Position numbers and translations under genes: made by a program. A stretch of DNA of 43,044 nt from Candidatus Cryptobacteroides caccocaballi (lineage in GTDB: Bacteria; Bacteroidota; Bacteroidia; Bacteroidales; UBA932): positions 1-43,044 of the forward strand of contig JAGHUQ010000014.1 of NCBI GenBank assembly GCA_018064725.1, written 5' to 3'. Below, in pieces: positions 1 to 8,647 of the stretch; the first letter of the stretch is position 1, and every line of letters begins with the position of its first letter. The notes under the pieces are model-generated. The model did no database searches and was not told the DNA's origin. It saw nothing but the letters and a program-made list of their open reading frames with translations.

Positions 1-16
1 AGTCATCTAGATAAAA

Positions 17-43
17 AGAGAGGGCTGTTGCACAGCCCTCTCT
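17..43. terminator. Intrinsic terminator downstream of ettA
   Basis: A perfect 12-bp stem (AGAGAGGGCTGT / ACAGCCCTCTCT) with a 3-nt loop lies just after the ettA stop codon. Read on the minus strand it is followed by a run of T, as expected for a factor-independent terminator of ettA. Confidence 0.85.
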
Positions 44-47
44 TCTA

Positions 48-1724
48 TTATTCCATAAGTTTCTTGTACTTGAACCTCTTAGGCTCCTCGTTGCCAAGGC
101 GTTTCTTCCTGTTCTCTTCGTACTCGCTGTACGATCCCTCGAAGAAGTAGACCTGAGAGTCGCCCTCGAATGCCAGGATATGTGTTGCGATGCGATCGAG
201 GAACCAACGGTCATGGGAAACGACCACTGCACATCCGGCGAAGTTGTCGAGACCTTCCTCAAGTGCACGTATGGTATTCACGTCAACGTCGTTGGTAGGC
301 TCATCGAGAAGGAGCACATTGCCCTCGTCCTTGAGGGTGAGCGCAAGATGAAGTCGGTTTCTCTCACCGCCGGAGAGGATTCCGCACTCTTTCTCCTGAT
401 CAGCACCGGAGAAGTTGAACCTTGATATATATGCGCGTGCATTGATCTCCTTGTTGCCGAGCTTGACGAACTCCGAGTTGTCCGCAATGGTCTCATATAC
501 CGTCTTATCAGGATCGATGCTCCTATGCTGCTGATCCACGTAGGCAAGCTTCACGGTCTCGCCTATCTTGATCTCGCCGGAATCAGGCTTTTCGATTCCC
601 ATGATGAGACGGAACAGAGTAGTCTTACCGGCACCGTTAGGGCCAATCACACCGACTATGCCTGCCTGAGGAAGCACGAAGCTGAGATTCTCATAGAGGA
701 GCTTTCCGTCATAAGACTTGGAAACATTCTTGAATTCGATGACGTTTGTACCGAGCCTTGGTCCATTAGGGATGTAGATCTCAAGCTTGCTTTCCTTCTC
801 CTTAGCATCCTCATTGGCAAGCTTCTCATATGCTCCGAGTCGAGCCTTTGACTTCGCCTGACGTGCCTTAGGTGCCATTCGTACCCATTCGAGCTCCCTT
901 TCGAGGGTCTTGCGACGCTTGCTCTCCTGCTTCTCCTCCATCGCGAGACGATTGCTCTTCTGCTCAAGCCATGAAGAGTAATTGCCTTTCCATGGAATAC
1001 CTTCTCCCCTGTCAAGCTCGAGGATCCAGCCAGCGACATTGTCAAGGAAGTAACGGTCATGGGTAACGGCGATGACGGTACCCTTATACTGCTGGAGATG
1101 AGCCTCGAGCCACTGGATACTCTCCGTATCAAGGTGGTTGGTAGGCTCGTCAAGCAAGAGGACGTCAGGCTGGCGAAGAAGAAGACGGCAAAGTGCGACA
1201 CGACGTCTTTCACCACCACTGAGAGTAGCGACGTTCGCATCGGCTGGAGGGCACTGGAGTGCATCCATCGCTCTTTCCAGCTTGGAGTCTATCTCCCATC
1301 CTCCACAAGCCTCAATCTTTTCAGTAAGATCTCCCTGACGCTCGATCAAGGCTGCCATCTCGTCGTCCGACATAGGTTCACAGAACTTGAGGTTCACCTC
1401 TTCATACTCCTTGAGAAGGTCCACAACCTCCTGTACGCCCTCCTGAACGACCTCAAGGACTGTCTTGTTCGGGTCCATCTGAGGTTCCTGCTCAAGGTAG
1501 CCTACCGAATAGCCGGGAGCCCACACGACCTCGCCCTGGTATGATTTCTCGATACCCGCGATGATCTTCATGAGAGTGGACTTTCCCGAGCCGTTGAGAC
1601 CGATGATACCGATCTTTGCGCCATAGAAGAAAGACAGGTAGATATTCTTGAGGATTACCCTGTTATTGTGCGGCAAAACCTTGCCTACACCATTCATTGA
1701 AAAGATGATTTTCTCGTCTGCCAT
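48..1724 (-). CDS. ettA: Energy-dependent translational throttle protein EttA (ABC-F ATPase)
   Basis: This is a 558-residue soluble ABC-F protein with two ATPase cassettes in one chain and no membrane segments. Cassette 1 has Walker A GLNGSGKST (about residue 42), signature LSGGERRR and Walker B LLLDEPTNHLD. Cassette 2 has GPNGAGKTT, LSGGERNR and LLLDEPTNDVD. The linker between them is rich in charged residues, as in the P-site tRNA interaction motif of the family. In the EttA group the protein binds the ribosomal E site and gates entry into elongation according to the ATP/ADP ratio. Length matches the family (about 555). The ATG lies 19 nt downstream of a -7 box (1744-1751), and a strong terminator follows, so the gene appears monocistronic. 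Other ABC-F subgroups are less likely given length and linker. Confidence 0.93.
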   Translation of the reverse strand: MADEKIIFSMNGVGKVLPHNNRVILKNIYLSFFYGAKIGIIGLNGSGKSTLMKIIAGIEKSYQGEVVWAPGYSVGYLEQEPQMDPNKTVLEVVQEGVQEVVDLLKEYEEVNLKFCEPMSDDEMAALIERQGDLTEKIEACGGWEIDSKLERAMDALQCPPADANVATLSGGERRRVALCRLLLRQPDVLLLDEPTNHLDTESIQWLEAHLQQYKGTVIAVTHDRYFLDNVAGWILELDRGEGIPWKGNYSSWLEQKSNRLAMEEKQESKRRKTLERELEWVRMAPKARQAKSKARLGAYEKLANEDAKEKESKLEIYIPNGPRLGTNVIEFKNVSKSYDGKLLYENLSFVLPQAGIVGVIGPNGAGKTTLFRLIMGIEKPDSGEIKIGETVKLAYVDQQHRSIDPDKTVYETIADNSEFVKLGNKEINARAYISRFNFSGADQEKECGILSGGERNRLHLALTLKDEGNVLLLDEPTNDVDVNTIRALEEGLDNFAGCAVVVSHDRWFLDRIATHILAFEGDSQVYFFEGSYSEYEENRKKRLGNEEPKRFKYKKLME

Positions 1725-1743
1725 AAAAATTTCAGTTATGGTG

Positions 1744-1751
1744 CAAAGATA
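1744..1751 (-). promoter_or_regulatory. Bacteroidota -7 promoter box for ettA
   Basis: On the minus strand this reads TATCTTTG, an exact match to TAnnTTTG, and it lies 19 nt upstream of the ettA ATG. No good -33 TTG is apparent at normal spacing. The box sits just before the stop codon of the upstream AraC gene. Confidence 0.6.
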
Positions 1752-1752
1752 A

Positions 1753-2784
1753 TCATTTTTTCATTTGGGCATGTCGCATGGCAATCCAGTCACTTGGCTT
1801 CATTCCGACGAGATTCTTGAACATCAGGTTCATTGAAGCCTCATTCTTGAAGCCGCTCTGCAATGCCAGCTGGCCAGGTTTGAGGGTAGGGTCCTGCTCG
1901 AAAAGGTCCATGGCATACTGAACTCTGTAGGTACCGACGTAGGTACAATAGTTCTTGCCCGTCATCTTCAGGATTGCCCTTCCCACATAGGCTTTGTTCA
2001 CATACACGGCCCTCGCCACCTCCGTTTCCGAAAGATTCGGATTCAGAAAATTCTGCTTGATGACAATATACTCATGTATCCTGTTGTAGATCCGCATCGT
2101 GCTCTCATCTGCATTGGCGATGATATCGTTACGCACATATGTAAGAGTGTGGTTTTCGATATCGTTCAGCTTATTCTCTCCGAGAAACGGCATCTTGCCG
2201 GTAAGACAACGCACATAAAGGACTGCAAAAAGACTGATGCTCAGGAATCCGGCAACGATACGCAAGATTATAGTCGACAGCATATCGCCACAACCATATA
2301 GGATAGACGACACAGAGGAGATGAGCATGGACGTGGCTCCTACCATTGAACCCATCCAATCAATTATCAACATTGAAAGGGCCTGCTTCTTCACGAGTTC
2401 CTTCGCGTCGCTGAACCGCTTGGAAAACGATAAGGCCAGTATCACGAAAGATCCAAGGACACTGGTCATGGCCAATAAGAGAGGAAGGCCTGCCAATGCC
2501 ATCGCTGAGACGATGGCAAGATATGGAATGAGGAAGGCGGCCCTTGTCCTTGTTTCCAAGATCGAAATGGCGCATGCCAGACATGTAAAAGCAACGGTCA
2601 CAGAAGGCATCGACATATCCGTTCCTTGAATCAGTCCCATTATAGACACCAACAACGCGGACATTGACGGGATGATGAAAAACAATGAGTATTCCTTACT
2701 CTTTCCTTTTCTTGCAAGAAATTTAGCGATGGAAAAAATTGTCAGGAGAATAAAGGCAACTGTTAAAAAATCCGTAATCTTCAT
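1753..2784 (-). CDS. Membrane-bound AraC-family transcriptional regulator
   Basis: A 343-residue protein. The first 215 or so residues are hydrophobic, with roughly seven predicted membrane spans (the first at about 5-23, the last at about 185-205). The C-terminal 100 residues form an AraC-type double helix-turn-helix; the second HTH contains GQLALQSGFKNEASMNLMFKNLVG, typical of the family. It is therefore probably a DNA-binding regulator tethered to the inner membrane and sensing an unknown envelope or membrane signal through its spans. It has its own promoter box (2833-2840) and lies alone between ettA and yitT on the same strand. The family is common in Bacteroidales, but ligand and targets cannot be read from the sequence. 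Confidence 0.85.
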   Translation of the reverse strand: MKITDFLTVAFILLTIFSIAKFLARKGKSKEYSLFFIIPSMSALLVSIMGLIQGTDMSMPSVTVAFTCLACAISILETRTRAAFLIPYLAIVSAMALAGLPLLLAMTSVLGSFVILALSFSKRFSDAKELVKKQALSMLIIDWMGSMVGATSMLISSVSSILYGCGDMLSTIILRIVAGFLSISLFAVLYVRCLTGKMPFLGENKLNDIENHTLTYVRNDIIANADESTMRIYNRIHEYIVIKQNFLNPNLSETEVARAVYVNKAYVGRAILKMTGKNYCTYVGTYRVQYAMDLFEQDPTLKPGQLALQSGFKNEASMNLMFKNLVGMKPSDWIAMRHAQMKK

Positions 2785-2832
2785 AAAGTGAAAAAATGAT
2801 TTAATTGATGATTATGATAGTTCGTATCAAGA

Positions 2833-2840
2833 CAAAAATA
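2833..2840 (-). promoter_or_regulatory. -7 promoter box for the AraC regulator
   Basis: On the minus strand this reads TATTTTTG, a match to TAnnTTTG. It leaves a leader of about 45 nt before the ATG at 2784. It directly abuts the T-tract of the upstream terminator at 2847-2874. Confidence 0.55.
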
Positions 2841-2846
2841 TATAAA

Positions 2847-2874
2847 AAAGACCCCAGGATTGCCTGGAGTCTTT
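2847..2874. terminator. Intrinsic terminator downstream of yitT
   Basis: The hairpin AAAGAC-c-CCAGG / CCTGG-a-GTCTTT has an ATTG loop and one mismatch. Read on the minus strand it is followed by TTTTTTATAT. It ends yitT-operon transcripts about 70 nt past the yitT stop. The flanking gap (2875-2945) is AT-rich and shows nothing else. Confidence 0.75.
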
Positions 2875-2945
2875 CTTATGAATCAATATTGAAAATCAAT
2901 TATACTTTTTTACAGCAAATTAATTTTTATTGAGCATGAAGAAAT

Positions 2946-3890
2946 TTATTTTGCGCTCTCAGCAGATTTCTTGACAAGTTTCTTTGTTTTGATTCCAGCC
3001 TTGACTTCTTCGAAACCTTCGCCATAGACGCTGTTTGCAGGAGACACAGAAATGAACGCATCCTTATCAATTTCCTTCACCGCAGCAGTGACATCCCTAA
3101 GCCCTTTTCGACGGACAATAGTGATAAGGACATCCATCTCCTGCTTCTTGTAGCAGCCTACGGACTTGAGCGCGGTAACGCCTTTGTCCAACTCATGCAT
3201 AAGGAAGTTCGAGATTTCTTCGCTTTTCTCAGAGAATATGAGGACCTGTACGGAAGACTTGTTTCCGACGAGCACATAATCAACGAAGAAAGATGAGACA
3301 ATCATCATGAGATAGCCATAGATCATGTCCGCGAATGTCCTTCCTGGAAGCAGGAGCACCATTGCGATAATGACGGCATCAGTCACAAGATAGAACTTGC
3401 CCGGAGATATCGGCCAATACTTGTTTACTATCATTGCAAATATGTCGCTTCCACCGGTACTTCCACCAAAACGGAGCACTATACCCAAACCGAGGCCCTC
3501 GATGATACCGGCTATGACCGGAATAAGGATATTGTCCGGAACATATAGCAAGCCGCCCTCCACGCAATACATCGACTCGAAATGAGGGAGTATGTCGAAG
3601 AAAAGCGTGGACACTGCGATACAATAGATAGTGCGTACGCCAAAGCCCTTGCCAAGAATTGCAAAGGCAAGGAGCAGCAGCACAGCATTCACGACCAGGT
3701 AGGAGGTTCCTACCGGGATCACACCATTCGTAGCATATTGAACAAGGGTAAGAAGACCTGTTACTCCACCGCTGGAATAGTCGTTGGGGATTACGAACCA
3801 ATCCCAAGGGACACAGTAAAGGAAGGTACCGAGAGTAAGAATGAGGTATTCGCCGAACACCTTGAGAATCTTTTTCCTATCCAAAACCAT
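2946..3890 (-). CDS. YitT family membrane protein (DUF161 + DUF2179)
   Basis: A 314-residue protein with five or six N-terminal membrane spans (YitT_membrane/DUF161 region, about 10-200) and a soluble C-terminal DUF2179 domain (about 215-295). The latter includes the family pattern FISVSPANSVYGEGF near residue 280. The molecular function of YitT proteins is not established; a transport role is often guessed. The C-terminal tail is rich in lysine. The start lies 10 nt past the leuS stop on the same strand, so it is probably translated from the leuS transcript. No separate promoter box is visible in the short gap. Confidence 0.85.
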   Translation of the reverse strand: MVLDRKKILKVFGEYLILTLGTFLYCVPWDWFVIPNDYSSGGVTGLLTLVQYATNGVIPVGTSYLVVNAVLLLLAFAILGKGFGVRTIYCIAVSTLFFDILPHFESMYCVEGGLLYVPDNILIPVIAGIIEGLGLGIVLRFGGSTGGSDIFAMIVNKYWPISPGKFYLVTDAVIIAMVLLLPGRTFADMIYGYLMMIVSSFFVDYVLVGNKSSVQVLIFSEKSEEISNFLMHELDKGVTALKSVGCYKKQEMDVLITIVRRKGLRDVTAAVKEIDKDAFISVSPANSVYGEGFEEVKAGIKTKKLVKKSAESAK

Positions 3891-3900
3891 GTCGCGCGGA

Positions 3901-6630
3901 TTACTTGAGTACGATGTTTACAATCTTGCCAGGCACGACGATAACCTTGACGATATTCTGCTCGCCAACGTACTTCGCAGTCTGTTCAAGCCCACGAACC
4001 TGAGCCTCAACCTCCTCCTTGCTTGCTGACTTAGGGAGATCAAGGGTGAAGCGGGTCTTACCATTGAAAGAGACAGCATAGGTACAGCTGTCCTCAACGG
4101 TGTATGCCTCGACATATTCAGGGAAATGTGCATATGTGATGGTGTCATCATGTCCGAGGGCATGCCAGAGTTCCTCTGTGATGTGAGGAGCGAAGGCAGA
4201 AAGGACGATGATGAGCGGCTCGAGAATCTCGCGCTTGTGACACTCGCCGAGTTCGTTGACAGCAATCATGAACGCACTGATGGTCGTATTGTATGAGAAC
4301 GCCTCGATGTCGGCCTGCGCCTTGCCGATAAGCTTATGGAGAGCCTTGAGCTCAGCAGGAGTAGCCTTCTCGTCAGTCACGACGAGACCATCACGGTCAT
4401 AGAACATCCTCCAGATCTTCTTGAGGAAACGGTTTACACCGTCAATGCCCTTGGTATCCCATGGCTTGCTTTGCTCGAGAGGGCCGAGGAACATCTCGTA
4501 GAGACGGAGGGTATCTGCACCGTAGGTATCACAGATCATATCCGGATTCACCACGTTGAACATTGACTTACTCATCTTCTCAATCGCCCAACCGCAGACA
4601 TACTCACCATTCTCGAGGATGAACTCGGCAGTCTTGTAGTCTGGCATCCAGTTCTTGAATGCCTCGATATCAAGCTTGTCATTGTGAACGATGTTGACGT
4701 CTACGTGGATCTCGGTAGTCTCGTACTGGTCCTTGAGGCCATAAGAGACGAAGGTATTGGTACCGACAATACGATATACGAAGTTCGAACGGCCCTGAAT
4801 CATACCCTGATTGATAAGCTTCTTGAAAGGCTCCTTCTCGCATACGTAGCCGAGGTCATAGAGGAACTTATTCCAGAAACGAGAGTAGATAAGGTGTCCA
4901 GTTGCATGCTCTGTACCACCGATATAGAGGTCAACGTTACGCCAGTACTCATCAGCCTCCTTGCTCACGAGAGCATTCTCGTTGTGAGGATCCATGTAAC
5001 GGAGGTAGTAAGCAGAAGAGCCAGCGAAGCCTGGCATGGTGCTCTTCTCGAGAGGACAGCCCTCATACTCCCAGCCCTTTGCGCGACCGAGAGGTGGCTC
5101 GCCAGTCTCAGTAGGCTTGAACTCGTCAATCTCAGGAAGTTCGAGAGGGAGCTTATCCATAGGAAGAGGATTGGCGATTCCGTCCTTGAAATACATAGGG
5201 AATGGCTCGCCCCAATATCTCTGCCTAGAGAAGATGGCATCACGAAGACGGTAGTTGGTCTTGCGACGACCAAGTCCGTTAGCCTCGACATAATCCTTTG
5301 CAGCCTCGATAGCCTCCTTCACGGTCTTGCCGTTGAGGAAGCCGGAGTTGCACATGATACCCTCCTTTGCATCGAAGCTCTGCTCGCTCACGTCACAACC
5401 CTCGATGAGAGGAATGATAGGGAGATCAAAGGTCTTTGCAAATGCATAGTCACGGCTATCATGTGCAGGAACAGCCATGATGGCACCTGTACCATAGCCT
5501 GCGAGCACATACTCTGAAATCCACACAGGAACCTTGTCCCCTGTAAGAGGGTTGATCGCATAAGAACCCGAGAACACACCGGTAACCTTCCTCGTCTCAG
5601 ACATTCTCTCACGCTCAGTCTTCTTCTTTGCTGCGGCAAGATAAGCCTCGACAGCCTCCTTCTGCTCTGCAGAGGTGAGCTTCTCCACCCACTCACTCTC
5701 TGGAGCGAGCACCATGAATGTAACACCGAAAACGGTGTCCGCACGGGTAGTGAAGATGGTTATGTCGTATTCCTTATCACCGTTGATTGTGTGGAATATC
5801 ATTTCGGTACCCTGGCTCTTTCCGATCCAGTTACGCTGCATATCCTTGAGAGAATCCGTCCAGTCAAGCTCCTCAAGGTCATCGAGGAGACGGCCTGCGT
5901 AGGCTGAGACACGAAGCTGCCACTGGGTCATCTTCTTCTGCTCGACAGGGAAACCGCCACGTACTGAAAGGCCGTCCTTGACCTCGTCATTTGCGAGCAC
6001 GGTTCCGAGCTTAGCACACCAGTTCACTGCTGTCTCACCCTGATATGCGATACGATAGTTCATGAGGATTGCAGACTTCTCCTTGTCGGAAGCTGCATTC
6101 CACTTCTCCGGAGTAATACCGTCATAACCCTCAGTCTCAAACTTTGCCACGAGTTCCTCGATAGGGCGAGCCTTGTCCTGTGCAGGGTCATACCAGCATC
6201 CGAACATCTTGAGGAAAGCCCACTGGGTCCACTTGTAATAAGCTGGATCGCAGGTTCTGACCTCGCGTGACCAATCGTATGAGAAGCCGATACGGTCAAG
6301 CTGCTGACGATAACGGTTGATGTTGTTGACTGTCGTCACCTCAGGGTGCTGACCGGTCTGAATCGCATACTGCTCTGCAGGAAGACCGAACGCATCGTAT
6401 CCCATAGGATGAAGCACGTTGAAACCGCAGAGGCGCTTGTAGCGCGAGTAGATATCACTGGCGATGTAACCGAGAGGATGGCCTACATGAAGTCCGGCGC
6501 CTGAAGGATATGGGAACATATCCAGCACGTAGTACTTAGGCTTCGTAGAATCGACCTCCGCCTTGAAGGTATGGTTCTCTGCCCAATAGGCCTGCCACTT
6601 CTTCTCGATTTCTTTGAAATTGTAATCCAT
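3901..6630 (-). CDS. leuS: Leucyl-tRNA synthetase
   Basis: A 909-residue class I aminoacyl-tRNA synthetase charging tRNA-Leu. The HIGH signature appears as HVGH in [14 protein letters not shown] (about residue 43). The CP1 editing domain is present, with the Thr-rich [12 protein letters not shown] motif and [16 protein letters not shown], so post-transfer editing should be active. KMSKS is intact (EKMSKSMFN), and an anticodon-binding helical domain and C-terminal extension follow. The length is normal. It sits 19 nt after the degenerate M28 gene and 10 nt before yitT, with no promoter box in the short upstream gap. It therefore seems to depend on the promoter in front of the SPOR gene (8596-8603). 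Confidence 0.97.
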   Translation of the reverse strand: MDYNFKEIEKKWQAYWAENHTFKAEVDSTKPKYYVLDMFPYPSGAGLHVGHPLGYIASDIYSRYKRLCGFNVLHPMGYDAFGLPAEQYAIQTGQHPEVTTVNNINRYRQQLDRIGFSYDWSREVRTCDPAYYKWTQWAFLKMFGCWYDPAQDKARPIEELVAKFETEGYDGITPEKWNAASDKEKSAILMNYRIAYQGETAVNWCAKLGTVLANDEVKDGLSVRGGFPVEQKKMTQWQLRVSAYAGRLLDDLEELDWTDSLKDMQRNWIGKSQGTEMIFHTINGDKEYDITIFTTRADTVFGVTFMVLAPESEWVEKLTSAEQKEAVEAYLAAAKKKTERERMSETRKVTGVFSGSYAINPLTGDKVPVWISEYVLAGYGTGAIMAVPAHDSRDYAFAKTFDLPIIPLIEGCDVSEQSFDAKEGIMCNSGFLNGKTVKEAIEAAKDYVEANGLGRRKTNYRLRDAIFSRQRYWGEPFPMYFKDGIANPLPMDKLPLELPEIDEFKPTETGEPPLGRAKGWEYEGCPLEKSTMPGFAGSSAYYLRYMDPHNENALVSKEADEYWRNVDLYIGGTEHATGHLIYSRFWNKFLYDLGYVCEKEPFKKLINQGMIQGRSNFVYRIVGTNTFVSYGLKDQYETTEIHVDVNIVHNDKLDIEAFKNWMPDYKTAEFILENGEYVCGWAIEKMSKSMFNVVNPDMICDTYGADTLRLYEMFLGPLEQSKPWDTKGIDGVNRFLKKIWRMFYDRDGLVVTDEKATPAELKALHKLIGKAQADIEAFSYNTTISAFMIAVNELGECHKREILEPLIIVLSAFAPHITEELWHALGHDDTITYAHFPEYVEAYTVEDSCTYAVSFNGKTRFTLDLPKSASKEEVEAQVRGLEQTAKYVGEQNIVKVIVVPGKIVNIVLK

Positions 6631-6649
6631 TGTCTTTTATTGTTGTTTC

Positions 6650-8023
6650 TTAATATCCATTAATACCGAACCTGCGCCTCTCGCTCTTCTTCTGGAGTCG
6701 GAACTCGACACCTACGGTTAGTGAAGAACGGACCTTCTCTCCCCTGACCCTTGCAGGCTTCCATTTAGGAGAAGCGCTGATGACCTTGACGGCCTCGTCG
6801 TCGAGCAGAGGATGCACTCCCCTTACCACGGTCACGTCAGTCACGGCTCCATTCTTATCTATCACGAAGTTGACCTGAACCGTACCCTGGATTCCCTGTT
6901 CCACAGCAGAAGCCGGATACTTGAGAAGCCTGTAGACCCAGTCGTTCATGAACTTATTGATGTCCGCACTGTTGGAGAAGAGAGGCTTCTGGTCACAGTC
7001 GTAATATGCAACGATGTCGGATCCCAGGCTTGCGCCTTTCTTCCTCTCACTAACCTGAACCGGGAAGAAAAGGATCTCACTGCCGTTGTTGGCGACAGTC
7101 TGCGTGAAATTGTATATATACTCAAGTTCCTTCTCCATGGTCTCATATTCCAGGAGAGAAGCGGTGTCCTTCGATGTATTGTGCTCCGAATACCTTCCGG
7201 TAGTGAACATGACAGAAGGAATCTCCTTCGCATAGAATGTCCTGTGATCGGAAGGATAAGGTTCAGCAGCGGTCAACTCAGGGAAGATAGGCTGAAGCGT
7301 GCCCTTCATGGAGGCAATCAAGGTGTTCATGTCCTGGTTCGAGGAAGTATATGCATAGAAACCCTGACTACCCGTGCCCAGCATGTCGAGATCTATCATC
7401 GCATCCACCTTGCCACCGAATAGACGGTCAGCGAAATACCATGAGCCGGCAAAGCTCTCACAAGACGCACCGAATGCGACGAACACTACCGAACGACGGA
7501 ATATTATGGAATTGGTAGCGACCATTCTCGCGAGTTCGGCAAGCATCGCCAGACCGGAAGCATTTCCATTTGCGCCGAAATATATCGACTCCACCTTCTG
7601 GCCATCTACGGTCATCGTTCTGGTGCCGAGATTGTCAAGCCTTGCACCTACGACGATATAATGATCCTTGAGCGACTTGTCATAGCCTTCGATGTAGCCG
7701 TATACATTTCTGGACACGAGCGTATCCTGCTCGGAAGCTATTCCGAACTCCGAACCACTCTTGGGTGAGATCATGTCCACTCCATAGGACGAGAGGATTT
7801 CATGCATATATTCCGCAGCCATCTTCTCCCCCTCTGAACCGGCCTTTCGTCCCTCCATCTGGGCAGACGCAAGATACGAAACATGCTCCTTGAGGGCAGA
7901 GACAGTCTCGCTGTCATAAAGGTTGTCATAATTTGCCCCAGTCCTGAACTGGGCAAAGAGCGGTGCGCTCAATACAAGGCCGAGCGTAAGCGTAATGATG
8001 TTCCTAAGTGCTGATTTACTCAT
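6650..8023 (-). CDS. Degenerate M28-family peptidase fused to a TonB C-terminal domain
   Basis: A 457-residue exported protein with signal peptide MSKSALRNIITL...LFAQ. Residues about 30-310 follow the M28 (aminopeptidase Y/S) fold, but the metal site looks broken. The usual AHxDHLG is ARLDNLG, the usual GADDNASG is GANGNASG, and the usual GEELGLxGS is ASCESFAGS. Only the later Asp (DLDMLG) and His (PSDHRTF) are kept. Residues about 366-444 form a TonB C-terminal (energy-transducer) domain with KFMNDWVYRLLKYP and GTVQVNFVIDKNG. The start at 8023 was chosen over 8035 because its ATG overlaps the SPOR stop as ATGA and gives a clean signal peptide. It is probably a non-catalytic periplasmic binding protein; the ligand is unknown. 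Confidence 0.85.
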   Translation of the reverse strand: MSKSALRNIITLTLGLVLSAPLFAQFRTGANYDNLYDSETVSALKEHVSYLASAQMEGRKAGSEGEKMAAEYMHEILSSYGVDMISPKSGSEFGIASEQDTLVSRNVYGYIEGYDKSLKDHYIVVGARLDNLGTRTMTVDGQKVESIYFGANGNASGLAMLAELARMVATNSIIFRRSVVFVAFGASCESFAGSWYFADRLFGGKVDAMIDLDMLGTGSQGFYAYTSSNQDMNTLIASMKGTLQPIFPELTAAEPYPSDHRTFYAKEIPSVMFTTGRYSEHNTSKDTASLLEYETMEKELEYIYNFTQTVANNGSEILFFPVQVSERKKGASLGSDIVAYYDCDQKPLFSNSADINKFMNDWVYRLLKYPASAVEQGIQGTVQVNFVIDKNGAVTDVTVVRGVHPLLDDEAVKVISASPKWKPARVRGEKVRSSLTVGVEFRLQKKSERRRFGINGY

Positions 8024-8580
8024 TTCACATTCCAATTAGAGTCATTGACGAGCACCCAGGCTTCCTTAGGACACAGAGGATTCTGCTTGACCATCATGAA
8101 AGCCTTGAATGCATCCTGGACCTTGTCGGTCGGAACAACAAGAACAACATTGAGGCCACTTCCCGTGAAAACCACTGCAGGCTTATAAATTTCCGCATCG
8201 AACCTCGAAGCGAGACGCTGTGCGTTCTCCGGAGACTTGAACGCGCCGACGGCGACATAGAATCGGTGATCTACGTTGCCTGACCTGATTCCACGCACCC
8301 TTTCCGGGGTACGCAGGTATCCTGGCATCCTGGCGAACGAATCGCATGCTGCCACTGAATCCGCCTTTGCCTTCTCTGCTGCAGCTACGGCGAGTCTTAT
8401 CGAATCGGCTATTTCCTGTTCTCTGGCCTTGTCCCTTGCTATCCTCTCACGTATCTCCTGAATCTCAACGCTGGTAGGGCGGCCGGCAAGCCTGCGGATC
8501 TGGTCGCACGCTGTAAGGGAAGCCACCAACACGAGGCCTGCAGACAGGGTCAATATTCTGGTTTTCAAATTCATGTCCAT
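8020..8580 (-). CDS. SPOR-domain lipoprotein
   Basis: A lipoprotein of about 186 residues. The signal peptide ends in lipobox SLTAC (Cys near residue 25). A charged, probably coiled-coil segment rich in Ala, Lys and Glu follows (about 40-90), then a C-terminal SPOR domain (about 105-180) with FYVAVGAFKSPENAQRLASRF. SPOR domains bind peptidoglycan glycan strands stripped of stem peptides, usually in division or envelope remodelling. The ORF-track start at 8598 is a TTG inside the promoter box, so the ATG at 8580 is preferred (8574 is also possible). It is the first gene of a unit with the M28-TonB protein (ATGA overlap), leuS and yitT. Confidence 0.87.
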   Translation of the reverse strand: MDMNLKTRILTLSAGLVLVASLTACDQIRRLAGRPTSVEIQEIRERIARDKAREQEIADSIRLAVAAAEKAKADSVAACDSFARMPGYLRTPERVRGIRSGNVDHRFYVAVGAFKSPENAQRLASRFDAEIYKPAVVFTGSGLNVVLVVPTDKVQDAFKAFMMVKQNPLCPKEAWVLVNDSNWNVK

Positions 8581-8595
8581 TATACGGGTAACTTG

Positions 8596-8603
8596 CAAAT
8601 TTA
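8596..8603 (-). promoter_or_regulatory. -7 promoter box for the SPOR/M28/leuS/yitT unit
   Basis: On the minus strand this reads TAAATTTG, an exact TAnnTTTG match, 15 nt before the ATG at 8580. It is the only convincing promoter box upstream of leuS and is divergent from the capA box at 8634-8641. Confidence 0.6.
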
Positions 8604-8633
8604 CTCAATTAATGGTGGCTCACAAAAAAAATG

Positions 8634-8641
8634 TATATTTG
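8634..8641 (+). promoter_or_regulatory. -7 promoter box for capA-like gene
   Basis: TATATTTG, an exact TAnnTTTG match, ends only 6 nt before the chosen ATG at 8648. Transcription would therefore begin at or within a few bases of the start codon. Confidence 0.55.
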
Positions 8642-8647
8642 CACTGC

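Noticed and set aside
4684-5517. 277-codon plus-strand ORF inside leuS
   Set aside because: Antisense shadow of leuS in the region between the editing and KMSKS parts; no family similarity seen.
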